DNA of 64,000 bases, taken from positions 4,092,001-4,156,000 of the forward strand of contig NZ_CP151637.1 of the NCBI RefSeq assembly GCF_038397755.1, read 5' to 3'. The stretch's first letter is position 1. Each line of letters starts with the position of its first letter. Below the pieces are notes generated by a model, which was given only the letters and a program-made list of their open reading frames with translations, had not been told where the DNA came from and searched no databases. The position numbers and the translations under genes are program-made. Positions 53,859 through 62,406 of the stretch are shown here, one piece after another. This DNA is from Microbacterium sp. LWH7-1.2. Lineage in GTDB: Bacteria > Actinomycetota > Actinomycetes > Actinomycetales > Microbacteriaceae.

Positions 53859-53872
53859 TGGAACCGGTTCCA
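53859..53872. promoter_or_regulatory. LacI-type operator 1
   Basis: A perfect 14-bp palindrome TGGAACCGGTTCCA centred on CCGG, typical of LacI/CcpA-like operators, 47 bp upstream of the lacI-type start. Confidence 0.75.
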
Positions 53873-53910
53873 CGGGTCATTGTGCCGGGATTGCACACCT
53901 CCCACCAGTA

Positions 53911-53936
53911 CACGAGTCGGTATTTACCGACTCGTG
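53911..53936. promoter_or_regulatory. Perfect 26-bp AT-centred palindrome
   Basis: Arms of 12 bp (53911-53922 with 53925-53936) starting CACGAGTCGGTA, centre TT. It lies midway between the divergent LacI gene and sugar operon. It is unlike the two LacI-type sites and may bind another regulator. Confidence 0.65.
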
Positions 53937-53947
53937 ATGTGGGGTCA

Positions 53948-53994
53948 TTGTGTGCCCCAGCGGCATCCCCTAGTTTGAGCATGGAATCGGTTCC
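53948..53994 (+). promoter_or_regulatory. Sugar operon promoter with LacI-type operator 2
   Basis: TTGTGT (53948-53953), 17-bp spacer, TAGTTT (53971-53976). The operator GGAATCGGTTCC (53983-53994) lies at the expected transcription start, one mismatch from operator 1. Binding would block initiation. Confidence 0.7.
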
Positions 53995-54056
53995 CGATCT
54001 CACATGTGCGGAGCCCGAGAGGCGTGGCTTCGCGAACTCGAAGAGGAGGCAGACAC

Positions 54057-55397
54057 ATGACTGCACTGCGATCACGTCGTCGACACGGCTATATCGCGCT
54101 GGGACTGACGGCCGTCGCGGCACTCACGCTCGCCGGTTGCGCCGAGGGCGGCGATGAGGGCGGCGACAGCGGCTCGGTCGAAGGAGAGACCGTCGAGATC
54201 GCCGGCGGCATCACCGGCTCGGAGGCGGAGAACCTCCAGAAGACCTTCGAACAGTTCGAGGAGGACACCGGCATCACCGTCAACTACACCGGTGACAAGG
54301 GGTTCGAGGGCAACATCGTCACGAAGGTGGCAGGCGGATCCGCGCCCGACATCGCCATCGTGCCGCAACCGGGCCTCTTCCGCTCGCTCGTCGAGACCGG
54401 CGAGGTCAAGGAGGGCACGGCGGAGGTCGAGGCCAACGTCGACGAGTACTGGTCCTCCATCTGGAAGGACACGGGCTCGGTGGACGGTACGTTCTACGCC
54501 GCACCGATGCTGGCCAACCTGAAGGGCTACGTCTGGTACTCGCCGAAGAGCTTCGCCGAGTGGGGCGTCGAGCCGGCGACGACGTGGGACGAGCTCATCA
54601 CGCTGACCGACACCATTCGCGAGAAGACGGGCGAGCCGCCGTGGTGCGCCGGATTCTTCTCGGAAGCCGCGTCCGGGTGGCCCGGGACGGACTGGGTCGA
54701 GGACCTCGTGCTGCGCCAGGCCGGACCGGACGTGTATGACAGCTGGGCAGCCGGAGACACGCCGTTCACCGACCCCGACATCGAGGCGGCATTCGACTCC
54801 GTAGGCGAGATTCTGCTCAATCCGGACTACGTCAACGCTGGATTCGGCGACGTCAAGAGCATCAACTCGACGGCATTCGGTGACCCCATTGCTGCCGCTG
54901 TGGCGAACGGCACGTGCGCGCTGACCCACCAGGCATCCTTCCTCACGGCCAACTTCCTCACCGCGAAGACGGCAGATGGCGCGACGCCGGAGGTCGGACC
55001 GGATGGCGACGTGTACGCCTTCCTGCTCCCCGGCCCGGAAGCAGGCGAGCTCGCGGTCGAGGGCGGCGGCGAACTGGTGACCGCGTTCTCGGATGATGCG
55101 GCAACGCAGCAGGTGCTCGAATTCATGTCGACGCCGGAGTTCGCCGACGCGCGCGTGAAGCTCGGCGGTGCCATCTCGGCCAACACCGGTGCCGACCCGA
55201 CGCTGGCATCGAGCGAGTTCCTGACCGAGGCGATGAAGATCGTGCAGGACCAGAACACGGTGTTCCGCTTCGACGCCTCCGACCTGATGCCGGCGACCGT
55301 CGGCTCGGGCTCGTTCTGGCGCGGCATGGTCGACTGGATCGACGGCAAGCCGACGCCGCAGGTCCTGAGCGACATCCAGGCGGGATATCAAGACTGA
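54057..55397 (+). CDS. Sugar ABC transporter substrate-binding lipoprotein
   Basis: 446 residues. A twin-Arg-like start and hydrophobic signal end in lipobox LAGC (cysteine near residue 27). The SBP_bac_1 body contains FEQFEEDTGITVNYTGDKGF and FWRGMVDWIDGKPTPQVLSD; the sequence resembles alpha-glucoside-binding proteins (AglE type). GAGGAGGCAGACAC precedes the ATG. The two permeases follow. Confidence 0.92.
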   Translation: MTALRSRRRHGYIALGLTAVAALTLAGCAEGGDEGGDSGSVEGETVEIAGGITGSEAENLQKTFEQFEEDTGITVNYTGDKGFEGNIVTKVAGGSAPDIAIVPQPGLFRSLVETGEVKEGTAEVEANVDEYWSSIWKDTGSVDGTFYAAPMLANLKGYVWYSPKSFAEWGVEPATTWDELITLTDTIREKTGEPPWCAGFFSEAASGWPGTDWVEDLVLRQAGPDVYDSWAAGDTPFTDPDIEAAFDSVGEILLNPDYVNAGFGDVKSINSTAFGDPIAAAVANGTCALTHQASFLTANFLTAKTADGATPEVGPDGDVYAFLLPGPEAGELAVEGGGELVTAFSDDAATQQVLEFMSTPEFADARVKLGGAISANTGADPTLASSEFLTEAMKIVQDQNTVFRFDASDLMPATVGSGSFWRGMVDWIDGKPTPQVLSDIQAGYQD

Positions 55398-55490
55398 TCC
55401 ATCGCATCCCGGTGCCGGGTCCGCACGCTCGACGTGCGGCCCCGGCGTCGGGGTGAGTCATCCGTCGACGTCGACGGGGGAAGGCGAAAC

Positions 55491-56834
55491 ATGTCTCAGA
55501 CCACAACATCGGCGGCTGACGAGGCGCAGGGCACGCCTCCGCCGGAACGCGGAGGAAGGAAGCCTCCGTCGCGCCGGACGACGCGACTCGTCGTCACGAT
55601 CGGGCTCATCCTGATCGCGGCACTGATCGTCTTCCTCCTGCTCAGCCCCCCGAACCCGGACGCTCGACCGGTCTCGCTCGGATTCTCGTACAACTCGTTC
55701 TTCCAGTGGATCGGCAACATGGGGCCGATCGTGCAGATCCCCATCATCCTGGTGATCTTCGCTGCGGTGGTCGGCATCCTCCTGGTCCTGATCGAGTACG
55801 CACCGCGCGCCGGCAAAGGCTACTTCTGGCTGCGGCTCATCTCGTGCTTCGCGATCCCGTTCCTCGCGTTCATGATGCTGCGGCCGTACCAGGGCGCCGT
55901 GATCTACGTGATCGCGATCGCCCTCATCGCCGGTGGTCTCCTGTTCTGGGCCGACTACCGGGCGAGCGAGGGCGCCGGCTATCTGTACCAGCTGACGCTC
56001 TTCATGGCGCCCGCCGCCATCGCGATCCTCGTCGGCCTCGTCTATCCGAGCATCGCGACCATCATCCAGTCTTTCTTCGACAAGACCGGGGAGAACTTCG
56101 TCGGCCTGGAGAACTACGTGTGGGCCTTCACGAACCCGCAGGGGTTCTGGTCCATCATCAACACGCTCATCTGGGCGATCTTCGCACCGGTCTTCGCGAC
56201 GGTCGTCGGCCTGGCGTACGCGGCCTTCATGGAGCGGGCGCGCGGCGAGCGCTTGCTGAAGCTGCTGGTGTTCATGCCGTTCGCGATCGCCCCGGTGAGC
56301 ATCAGCCTCATCTGGAAGTTCGTCTACGACTACCGCCAGGGCGAGCAGATCGGAACCCTCAACGCGATCGTCGTCGCGTTCGGCGGTCAGCCCGTGCCGT
56401 GGCTGGACATCTGGCCCCTGGTCAACACGTTCTGCCTGCTGTTCGCTTTCGTCTGGGCGCAGACCGGGTTCGCGATGGTCGTGCTCTCGGCCGCGATGAA
56501 GGCGGTCCCGGTTGAGCAGCTCGAAGCGGCCCAGCTCGATGGCACCTCGGCCTGGCAGCGGTTCATCAACGTGACGGTGCCGGGCATCCGCACGTCGATC
56601 ATCGTCGTCCTGACGACCGTCACCATCGCCGCCCTGAAGCTGTACGACATCGTGGCGGTGATGACCGGCGGGCGGGCGAACTCGACAGTGCTCGGCTTCG
56701 AGATGGTCAACCAGCAGCAGCGGTTCCAGAGCTACGGACACTCGGCGGCGCTCGCCGTGCTGATCTTCGTCTTCGTGACACCACTGATCATCTACAACGT
56801 GTTGCAGCTGCGTAAGCAGAGGGAGGTGCGCTGA
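55491..56834 (+). CDS. Sugar ABC transporter permease (MalF/AglF-like)
   Basis: 447 residues, longer than most because of an N-terminal extension of ~160 residues with four extra hydrophobic segments. The MalF-like core begins near LYQLTLFMAPAAIAILVGLV; the EAA loop reads EAAQLDGTSAWQRFINVTVP. GGGGAAGGCGAAAC precedes the ATG. It overlaps the next permease by one base. Confidence 0.93.
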   Translation: MSQTTTSAADEAQGTPPPERGGRKPPSRRTTRLVVTIGLILIAALIVFLLLSPPNPDARPVSLGFSYNSFFQWIGNMGPIVQIPIILVIFAAVVGILLVLIEYAPRAGKGYFWLRLISCFAIPFLAFMMLRPYQGAVIYVIAIALIAGGLLFWADYRASEGAGYLYQLTLFMAPAAIAILVGLVYPSIATIIQSFFDKTGENFVGLENYVWAFTNPQGFWSIINTLIWAIFAPVFATVVGLAYAAFMERARGERLLKLLVFMPFAIAPVSISLIWKFVYDYRQGEQIGTLNAIVVAFGGQPVPWLDIWPLVNTFCLLFAFVWAQTGFAMVVLSAAMKAVPVEQLEAAQLDGTSAWQRFINVTVPGIRTSIIVVLTTVTIAALKLYDIVAVMTGGRANSTVLGFEMVNQQQRFQSYGHSAALAVLIFVFVTPLIIYNVLQLRKQREVR

Positions 56835-57811
56835 TGACCGCCGTCGACTCCAAGACCATGCCGCAGACCACCAAGGCGGAGGCGCGGAGGGTCGCGCGTG
56901 AGACGCGTCGCAACGAGGCGCTCGCGCACAAGCGGCTGACCTCGCCGCTGGCGACCATCTTCGCGGTCGCGATCGCGTTCCTGTGGACGATCCCGACGCT
57001 CGGCCTGCTCATCACGTCGTTCCGCCCGGGCGCCGACTCGGCGACGTCAGGCTGGTGGACGGTCTTCACCAACCCCGACTTCACGCTCGGCAACTACCAG
57101 GACGCGCTCACGTCCGGTGGCACCGCCCTGACGCTGGGCGAGTCGTTCCTGAACTCGCTCGCGATCACGATCCCGGTCACGATCTTCGCCCTGGCCGTCG
57201 CGTCGCTCGCCGCGTACGCGTTCGCGTGGATGGACTTCAAGGGCCGCGGGTTTCTGTTCGTCGCGGTGTTCGCCCTGCAGATCGTCCCGATCCAGATGGC
57301 GCTCGTGCCGCTGCTGAGTCTGTTCTCGAGGGGTCTCGAGATCGGCGACGTGCAGATTTTCCCGGGGCTCGAGATGCGCGAGGTCGACCACAGCTTCGCG
57401 ACGGTGTGGATCGCCCACGTCATCTTCGCGATGCCGCTGGCGATCTTCCTCCTGCACAACTTCATCTCGGAGATCCCCTCCGACGTGATCGAGGCGGCTC
57501 GCGTCGACGGCGCAGGGCACGGGCAGATCTTCTTCCGGATCATCCTGCCGCTGGCGACGCCGGCGCTCGCGTCGTTCGCCATCCTCGAGTTCATCTGGGT
57601 GTGGAACGACCTGCTCGTCGCGACGATCTTCGCCCCGACGACATCACTGCCGATGACGCAGACGCTGAACTCCTTGTCCGGCACCTGGGGCAACCAGTGG
57701 TTCCTCGTGTCGGCGGGCGCGTTCCTCGTGCTGTTCGTGCCGATCATCGTGTTCCTTGCACTGCAGCGGTTCTTCGTGCGCGGGCTCATGGCCGGCGCGA
57801 CGAAGGGCTGA
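56834..57811 (+). CDS. Sugar ABC transporter permease (MalG/AglG-like)
   Basis: 325 residues. An Arg/Lys/Glu-rich N-terminus precedes six membrane segments; the EAA loop reads EAARVDGAGHGQIFFRIILP. TGATG coupling with the upstream permease. No ATP-binding subunit or glycosidase gene follows; the operon ends at the hairpin at 57826. The ATPase must be supplied from elsewhere, as with MsmK/MsiK-type multitask ATPases. Confidence 0.94.
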   Translation: MTAVDSKTMPQTTKAEARRVARETRRNEALAHKRLTSPLATIFAVAIAFLWTIPTLGLLITSFRPGADSATSGWWTVFTNPDFTLGNYQDALTSGGTALTLGESFLNSLAITIPVTIFALAVASLAAYAFAWMDFKGRGFLFVAVFALQIVPIQMALVPLLSLFSRGLEIGDVQIFPGLEMREVDHSFATVWIAHVIFAMPLAIFLLHNFISEIPSDVIEAARVDGAGHGQIFFRIILPLATPALASFAILEFIWVWNDLLVATIFAPTTSLPMTQTLNSLSGTWGNQWFLVSAGAFLVLFVPIIVFLALQRFFVRGLMAGATKG

Positions 57812-57825
57812 GAACCACAGAGAAA

Positions 57826-57866
57826 GGATGCCGCGGGCCCGCGTCTCACGTGGGCTCGCGGCATCC
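57826..57866. terminator. Bidirectional terminator after the sugar operon
   Basis: A 15-bp stem with one G-T pair (57826-57840 with 57852-57866) lies between convergent genes, 15 bp after the permease stop. Its arms again carry GGATGCC / GGCATCC. Confidence 0.75.
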
Positions 57867-57889
57867 GTTCACGATGTCGTGGCCCCGGG

Positions 57890-58564
57890 TCAGCTGGTGC
57901 AGCCGAGCCGCGACTGGATCGAGCGCATCGCGTCGATCTCGGCGGTCTGGCCGTTCTTGATCGCGGTCGCGACCTCGAGGGCGCGCGGGTCGGTGCCGAG
58001 TTCGAGAAGCGCTTCGGCCATCGGGATCGCGCCCTCGTGATGGCGGACCATCAGCGTGAGGAACTGGCAGTCGGCCTCGACGCCGGTCGCCGCCTTCAGC
58101 GCGGCGAGCTCGTCAGCGGATGCCATGCCCATCGCCGCGTGAGCCTCTTCGTCCGTCATCGGCTCGGCGGACGAGCCGCCGTGGGCGTGCTCCGAGCCCC
58201 CGGCATCCATCCACTGCATCATCGGCCCGCCCGACTGGGGGAGACCCCACTGCACAAGCCAGTCGTACATCTCACCGCGCTGGCCGGCCTGACCGGTGGC
58301 GATGTCGTAGGAGAGCACGCGCAGCTCTTCGTCGTCGGTCTTGCCGTAGATCTCCATCGCCATCTCGATCGCCTGCGCGTGGTGCACCTGCATGTCGCGG
58401 GAGAACCCGGCCTCAGGAGAGTCGGTGCCCGGAGCTGATGGGGCCGCCTGGGAGCCGAAGGTCGAGAAGCGCCCCACCGCGAACGCGAGGCCGGCGATGA
58501 GGATGAGCGCGACGACGATCACGAACCACCGCCGGGAGCTCCCCGCCGAGGGCTCGTCCGACAC
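57890..58564 (-). CDS. DUF305 family membrane-anchored protein
   Basis: 224 residues: one N-terminal membrane anchor (WFVIVVALILIAGLAFAVGR, about 14-33), then an extracytoplasmic DUF305 domain with its histidine-rich motifs FSRDMQVHHAQAIEMAMEIY and FLTLMVRHHEGAIPMAEALL, and a Met/His-rich middle. Such domains are ferritin-like and thought to bind metal, often copper. GTG at 58564 lies 8 bp after the DUF3105 gene stop. Confidence 0.9.
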   Translation of the reverse strand: MSDEPSAGSSRRWFVIVVALILIAGLAFAVGRFSTFGSQAAPSAPGTDSPEAGFSRDMQVHHAQAIEMAMEIYGKTDDEELRVLSYDIATGQAGQRGEMYDWLVQWGLPQSGGPMMQWMDAGGSEHAHGGSSAEPMTDEEAHAAMGMASADELAALKAATGVEADCQFLTLMVRHHEGAIPMAEALLELGTDPRALEVATAIKNGQTAEIDAMRSIQSRLGCTS

Positions 58565-58572
58565 GTCGCGGC

Positions 58573-59283
58573 CTACTTCTTGCCGGGAGCGTCGAACGCG
58601 CCGGTGCACGCGGCGTTCGGCTCGGGCGCGTTGGTGCTCTTCCAGTACGCCTTGATGAACTCCTCGATGCGCTCGTCGTCGGCCGAGTCGACCTTGAGCT
58701 GCGCGTTCCAGGCAGTCACCGCGATGGGGGTGTCCATGTCGTTGTACGGCGAGAGCACCGTGTAGGTCGACGGCAGCTCGCCCTCGAGCGTGGCGATGTC
58801 GTCGTCCGAGACCTGTGCGGGGTCGTACGTGATCCAGACCGCGCCGTGCTCGAGAGCGTGCACGGCGTTCTCGTTCGGAACCGGCTCCGTGTACACGCCG
58901 CAGTTCAGCCACATCACGTTGTGGTCGCCGCCGGCCGGGGGAGTCTGCGCGTAGTCGACGGCGCCGTCGACGTGGTTCGCGGTGTTCGTGAAGGTCTCGA
59001 CGCCCTCGATGCCGCTGCCGTCGCTGTCTCCGCGGGCATACGACGGGGCCGGGGCCGGCGCGAAGACGATCGACGCGACGATCGCCGCGACGACCAGGAC
59101 CGCGGCCGTCGAGCCGACGGCCCACCACACGAGCTTGCTGCGCTTGCGCTTGGCGAGCTGCTTCTGATATTCGGCCAGCTTCTCCTGGCGCTTCTGCTCG
59201 CGCTGCTGCTTGACGGTGAGGTCGATCTTCGCCTGGGTGGCGGGGTTGCCGCTCTTGCGCTTCTCGTCGGGGGACGGGGTCAT
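58573..59283 (-). CDS. DUF3105 family membrane-anchored protein
   Basis: 236 residues: a Lys/Gln-rich cytoplasmic segment (coiled-coil-like, to ~50), a single membrane span (LVWWAVGSTAAVLVVAAIVA), then the extracytoplasmic DUF3105 domain with GGDHNVMWLNCGVY, NAVHALEHGAVWITYDP and two conserved cysteines. The function is unknown; it is commonly paired with DUF305. Start ATG at 59283 is preferred over a TTG at 59301. Confidence 0.9.
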   Translation of the reverse strand: MTPSPDEKRKSGNPATQAKIDLTVKQQREQKRQEKLAEYQKQLAKRKRSKLVWWAVGSTAAVLVVAAIVASIVFAPAPAPSYARGDSDGSGIEGVETFTNTANHVDGAVDYAQTPPAGGDHNVMWLNCGVYTEPVPNENAVHALEHGAVWITYDPAQVSDDDIATLEGELPSTYTVLSPYNDMDTPIAVTAWNAQLKVDSADDERIEEFIKAYWKSTNAPEPNAACTGAFDAPGKK

Positions 59284-59662
59284 TCTCGTGATCTCTGCCA
59301 ATCGATGGACCGGGGCGCCCGGCGCGAGCCGCTCGAAGGCGGCTGACGGGTCGCCCTCATCTTATGCGAGCGCATGAGTCCACCCCTGAGAACGAGCCGA
59401 CAGCCGGCACCTTCGCCCGGGGGCCGGACCAGCCGTGGGATAACGCTTGCGGGCCGGGTGGAGGCATCCGTTATCATGGAGACTCGAATCGATTCGACCT
59501 TCGCGGTCGATCGTGCTCCCCGGCGCCGATCGGCAGCGCCGGACGACTCGCGTCACCTCGATCCCCTTCTCCCTGTGTGCGCCATCCCGGCTCTGCCGGT
59601 GTCCACGCCGCTCCGCCTCGCCCGCCGCCCCGTCGAACCCCGCCACGAAACGAAGTCCACTG
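59284..59662. other. 379-bp non-coding stretch with palindrome upstream of MFS gene
   Basis: It holds a TATCAT -10-like box (59472-59477) and, seven bases further on, a perfect 14-bp palindrome TCGAATCGATTCGA (59484-59497) that could be an operator. A second near-palindrome lies at 59361-59378, close to the divergent DUF3105 gene. Frames crossing this part are Cys/Arg/Pro-rich and look non-coding. Confidence 0.55.
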
Positions 59663-61033
59663 TTGCTCGACACCGCCTCCATCCCCACTCTGAAGCCCGA
59701 CACCCGCACGCCCGAAGCCCATCGTCGCACCGCACCCCAGCCGCACTCCTCGTCTACGGGCGCGATCCGCACGCTCGGCAGCAACCCGGCGACCGCGCCG
59801 ATCGTGCTGCACCCGGGCGACTCGATCCCGCACCGCCGTCGTGTTCTCTACATCGTGCTGCTCGGCGCGCTCACGGCGCTCGGCCCCTTCACGATCGACC
59901 TCTACCTGCCGGCGTTCCCGGTGCTCGAGGCGGACTTCGACACCACGGCCGCGATGATCCAGCTGACCCTCACGGGTACCATGATCGGTTTCGCGCTGGG
60001 CCAGCTCATCGTCGGCCCGCTCAGCGACAAGGTCGGTCGGCGCATCCCGCTGCTGTCGGTGACCGCGCTGCACGTCGTGGCCAGCGTCGGCGCGGCCCTC
60101 GCGCCGACCCTCGAGCTGCTGTCTGCCGCCCGCGTGCTGCAGGGCGCCGGTGCCGCGGCCGGCGGCGTCGTGGCCGCTGCGATCGTCCGCGACCTCTTCG
60201 GCGGGCGTCGCCTCGTGGTCATGCTGTCCCGCCTCGCGCTCGTCTCGGGCGTCGCGCCGGTGCTCGCGCCACTCGTCGGCTCGGCTCTGCTGGCCGTCAT
60301 GCCGTGGCGCGGCATCTTCGTGGTCCTCGCGGTGTACGGCGCGATCATGCTCGTGGCCTCGATCGTCCTGGTTCCCGAGACGCTGCCGCCCGCGCGTCGC
60401 CACGACAAGGGCGCTACGACCGTCTGGCAGCGCTACCGGAGCGTCTTCAGCGATCGTGTCTTCATCGGCGTGCTCATCATCGGCGGCATGACGTTCTCGG
60501 GCCTGTTCTCGTACCTGTCGAGCTCGTCGTTCCTGTTCCAGCTCAGTTACGGTCTCACCCCGCAGCAGTACGGACTGATGTTCGCGGTCAACTCGTTCGG
60601 CGTGGTCGCGGGCGTGCAGACCGCTTCGCGACTCGCCGCGCGCTTCGGACCCCAGTGGGTCATGGCCTGGTCGACCGCCGTGCTCCTGGTCGCAGCATCC
60701 GCCATCATCGTCACCAACCAGCTGGGCCTGGGCCTGTGGGGCACCATCGTGCCGCTGTTCGTCTTCATGACCGCGTGCGGGTTCACCTTCCCGTGCGTGC
60801 AGGTGCTCGCGCTCGACCGCCACGGCAAGGCGGCGGGCACGGCGCAGTCGATCATCGGCGCGACGAACTTCGGGGTCGCGGGGCTCATCTCGCCCCTCGT
60901 GGGATGGATCGCGAAGGACGCGGGCATCACGGCGACGACGATGGCCTCGGTCATGGTCGGGTGCGCCGTCATCGGCGTGCTGTCGCTGTGGTTCGTCGTG
61001 CGCCCGCGCACGGTCGAGCGTCTCGCGCCCTGA
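59663..61033 (+). CDS. MFS multidrug exporter, Bcr/CflA family
   Basis: 456 residues from a TTG, with about twelve membrane segments. The first helix YIVLLGALTALGPFTIDLYL is characteristic of Bcr/CflA drug:H+ antiporters; motif A appears as GPLSDKVGRRIPLL and VLQGAGAAAGGVVAAAIVRD follows. The N-terminal ~55 residues before the first helix are Pro/Thr-rich. The start is uncertain: TTG 59663 is chosen for composition, but GTG 59804 would give a 409-residue protein, closer to the usual length. Confidence 0.87.
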   Translation: MLDTASIPTLKPDTRTPEAHRRTAPQPHSSSTGAIRTLGSNPATAPIVLHPGDSIPHRRRVLYIVLLGALTALGPFTIDLYLPAFPVLEADFDTTAAMIQLTLTGTMIGFALGQLIVGPLSDKVGRRIPLLSVTALHVVASVGAALAPTLELLSAARVLQGAGAAAGGVVAAAIVRDLFGGRRLVVMLSRLALVSGVAPVLAPLVGSALLAVMPWRGIFVVLAVYGAIMLVASIVLVPETLPPARRHDKGATTVWQRYRSVFSDRVFIGVLIIGGMTFSGLFSYLSSSSFLFQLSYGLTPQQYGLMFAVNSFGVVAGVQTASRLAARFGPQWVMAWSTAVLLVAASAIIVTNQLGLGLWGTIVPLFVFMTACGFTFPCVQVLALDRHGKAAGTAQSIIGATNFGVAGLISPLVGWIAKDAGITATTMASVMVGCAVIGVLSLWFVVRPRTVERLAP

Positions 61034-61039
61034 TCCGCG

Positions 61040-61537
61040 TCAGGCCGGCGGCCGCACCGGCTGCAGGCGGAAGAGTCGGACGGTGCGCCCGGACTCCCGT
61101 TCGTAGTTGCGGTAGCCGGGCCATTGGGATTCGATCCGCGCCCACACCGCGTCGCGCTCGGCGTCGGGCACCGGCGTGGCGCGGACGGGCATCCGGCGCC
61201 CGCGCACGGTGATCGCCGCGTCGGGGTGTGCGAGCAGGTTGGCGGTCCACGCGGGATGGCGGGCACCGGCGAAGTTCGTGCCGGCGACGATCGCCCGGCC
61301 CTGGCCGTCGGGCGTGTACATCAGGGGCACGTCCCGCGGCTCGCCGGACTTCGCGCCGATCGTGTGCAGCACCAGCGAGGGGACCAGCAGCGCGCTCACC
61401 TGAACGCGGCCGTGCGACACCCACGCGACGAGCCGTTCGACCGGCGGCAGCAACGCGGGGCCGATGACGCGCCGAAACACCCGCGTGCGCGTGAGTGGCG
61501 CGATGAGCCTGCGCGCCACGTCGACGACCGATGCCAT
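61040..61537 (-). CDS. Ddn-like F420-dependent nitroreductase/quinone reductase family
   Basis: 165 residues. The split-barrel family signature is seen in VLHTIGAKSGEPRDVPLMYT, VAGTNFAGARHPAWTANLLA and PDAAITVRGRR. Members use F420H2 to reduce quinones or nitro compounds. The ATG at 61537 is preceded by GAGGAGG. It converges with the MFS gene, 6 bp apart. Confidence 0.88.
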   Translation of the reverse strand: MASVVDVARRLIAPLTRTRVFRRVIGPALLPPVERLVAWVSHGRVQVSALLVPSLVLHTIGAKSGEPRDVPLMYTPDGQGRAIVAGTNFAGARHPAWTANLLAHPDAAITVRGRRMPVRATPVPDAERDAVWARIESQWPGYRNYERESGRTVRLFRLQPVRPPA

Positions 61538-61620
61538 GCGTGCCTCCTCACCACCGCGATGCACCGCGATGCACCGCACGATAGCACCGGCGCCACCCGA
61601 CGCCCGCTCCGCCGCGTCGG

Positions 61621-61662
61621 CACCGAGCCGACGCGCGTGGTCACCGAGCCGACGCGCGTGGT
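61621..61662. repeat. Two tandem 21-bp repeats
   Basis: Two exact copies (61621-61641, 61642-61662) beginning CACCGAGCCGACGCGCG in the gap between the Ddn-like gene and PAP2. They are too few for a functional claim. Confidence 0.8.
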
Positions 61663-61736
61663 CGCCGACAGGCGGCATGCCGCGCGCCGGTGCGCAAGGG
61701 GGTGGCGTCGATGAGTCCGCCAGGCAGAATGGGGCG

Positions 61737-62402
61737 ATGACGACAGTCCAGCGTCGGGTCGCTGTGCCGGTCATCGCATACCTCGCGGTGGGATCCGGGC
61801 TCGTGGTCCTGTCTTGCCTGCTCGGGTGGTGGATCTTCGCGCGCGGCGACGAGCCGTTCGCCATCGACACCGCGTGGAACCTGCTCGTCGCCGAGCTGTG
61901 GCACCCCGTACTCACCGGCTTCTCGCACGTCATGGACTTCGTGGGCGGCGGATGGTTCAGCGTGCTCGTCGTACCGATCGGCGGAGCGATCGTGCTCATC
62001 GTGCTGCGGCGGCCGTGGGCGGCCGCGTACTTCCTCGCCGCCGAGGCGGCATCGGCGGCGGGCGTGCAGGTTCTCAAGCACCTCTTCGGCCGCGTGCGTC
62101 CCGAAGACATCATCGTGATCTCGGACTACGGCTCATACCCGTCGGGGCATGTGGCCAACGCCGCCACCATCGCGGTCGCCGCGGTGGTGATCTTCCCGCG
62201 CGTGTGGGTGGCCATCGTGGGCGCCGCGTGGGTCGTGCTCATGGCTTTCAGCCGCACCTACCTGCACGCGCACTGGCTCAGCGACACTGTCGGCGGAGCG
62301 CTCGTCGGTGCCGGCGCGGCACTTCTGGTGGCGGCGGTGTTCGCCGTGCCGATGGCACGGGAGGGAACCGCTGCCTCGGCGAAACGCCCGTCGTTAGGCT
62401 GA
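61737..62402 (+). CDS. PAP2-family membrane phosphatase
   Basis: 221 residues with about five to six membrane segments. The three phosphatase motifs are intact: KHLFGRVRP, YPSGH and SRTYLHAHWLSDTVGG (catalytic His residues in motifs 2 and 3). It probably dephosphorylates an isoprenyl or lipid pyrophosphate. CAGAAT lies six bases before the ATG. Confidence 0.93.
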   Translation: MTTVQRRVAVPVIAYLAVGSGLVVLSCLLGWWIFARGDEPFAIDTAWNLLVAELWHPVLTGFSHVMDFVGGGWFSVLVVPIGGAIVLIVLRRPWAAAYFLAAEAASAAGVQVLKHLFGRVRPEDIIVISDYGSYPSGHVANAATIAVAAVVIFPRVWVAIVGAAWVVLMAFSRTYLHAHWLSDTVGGALVGAGAALLVAAVFAVPMAREGTAASAKRPSLG

Positions 62403-62406
62403 GCGC

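Noticed and set aside
61621..61662. Tandem 21-bp repeats as attachment site or iteron
   Set aside because: Only two copies, no integrase or replication gene nearby.
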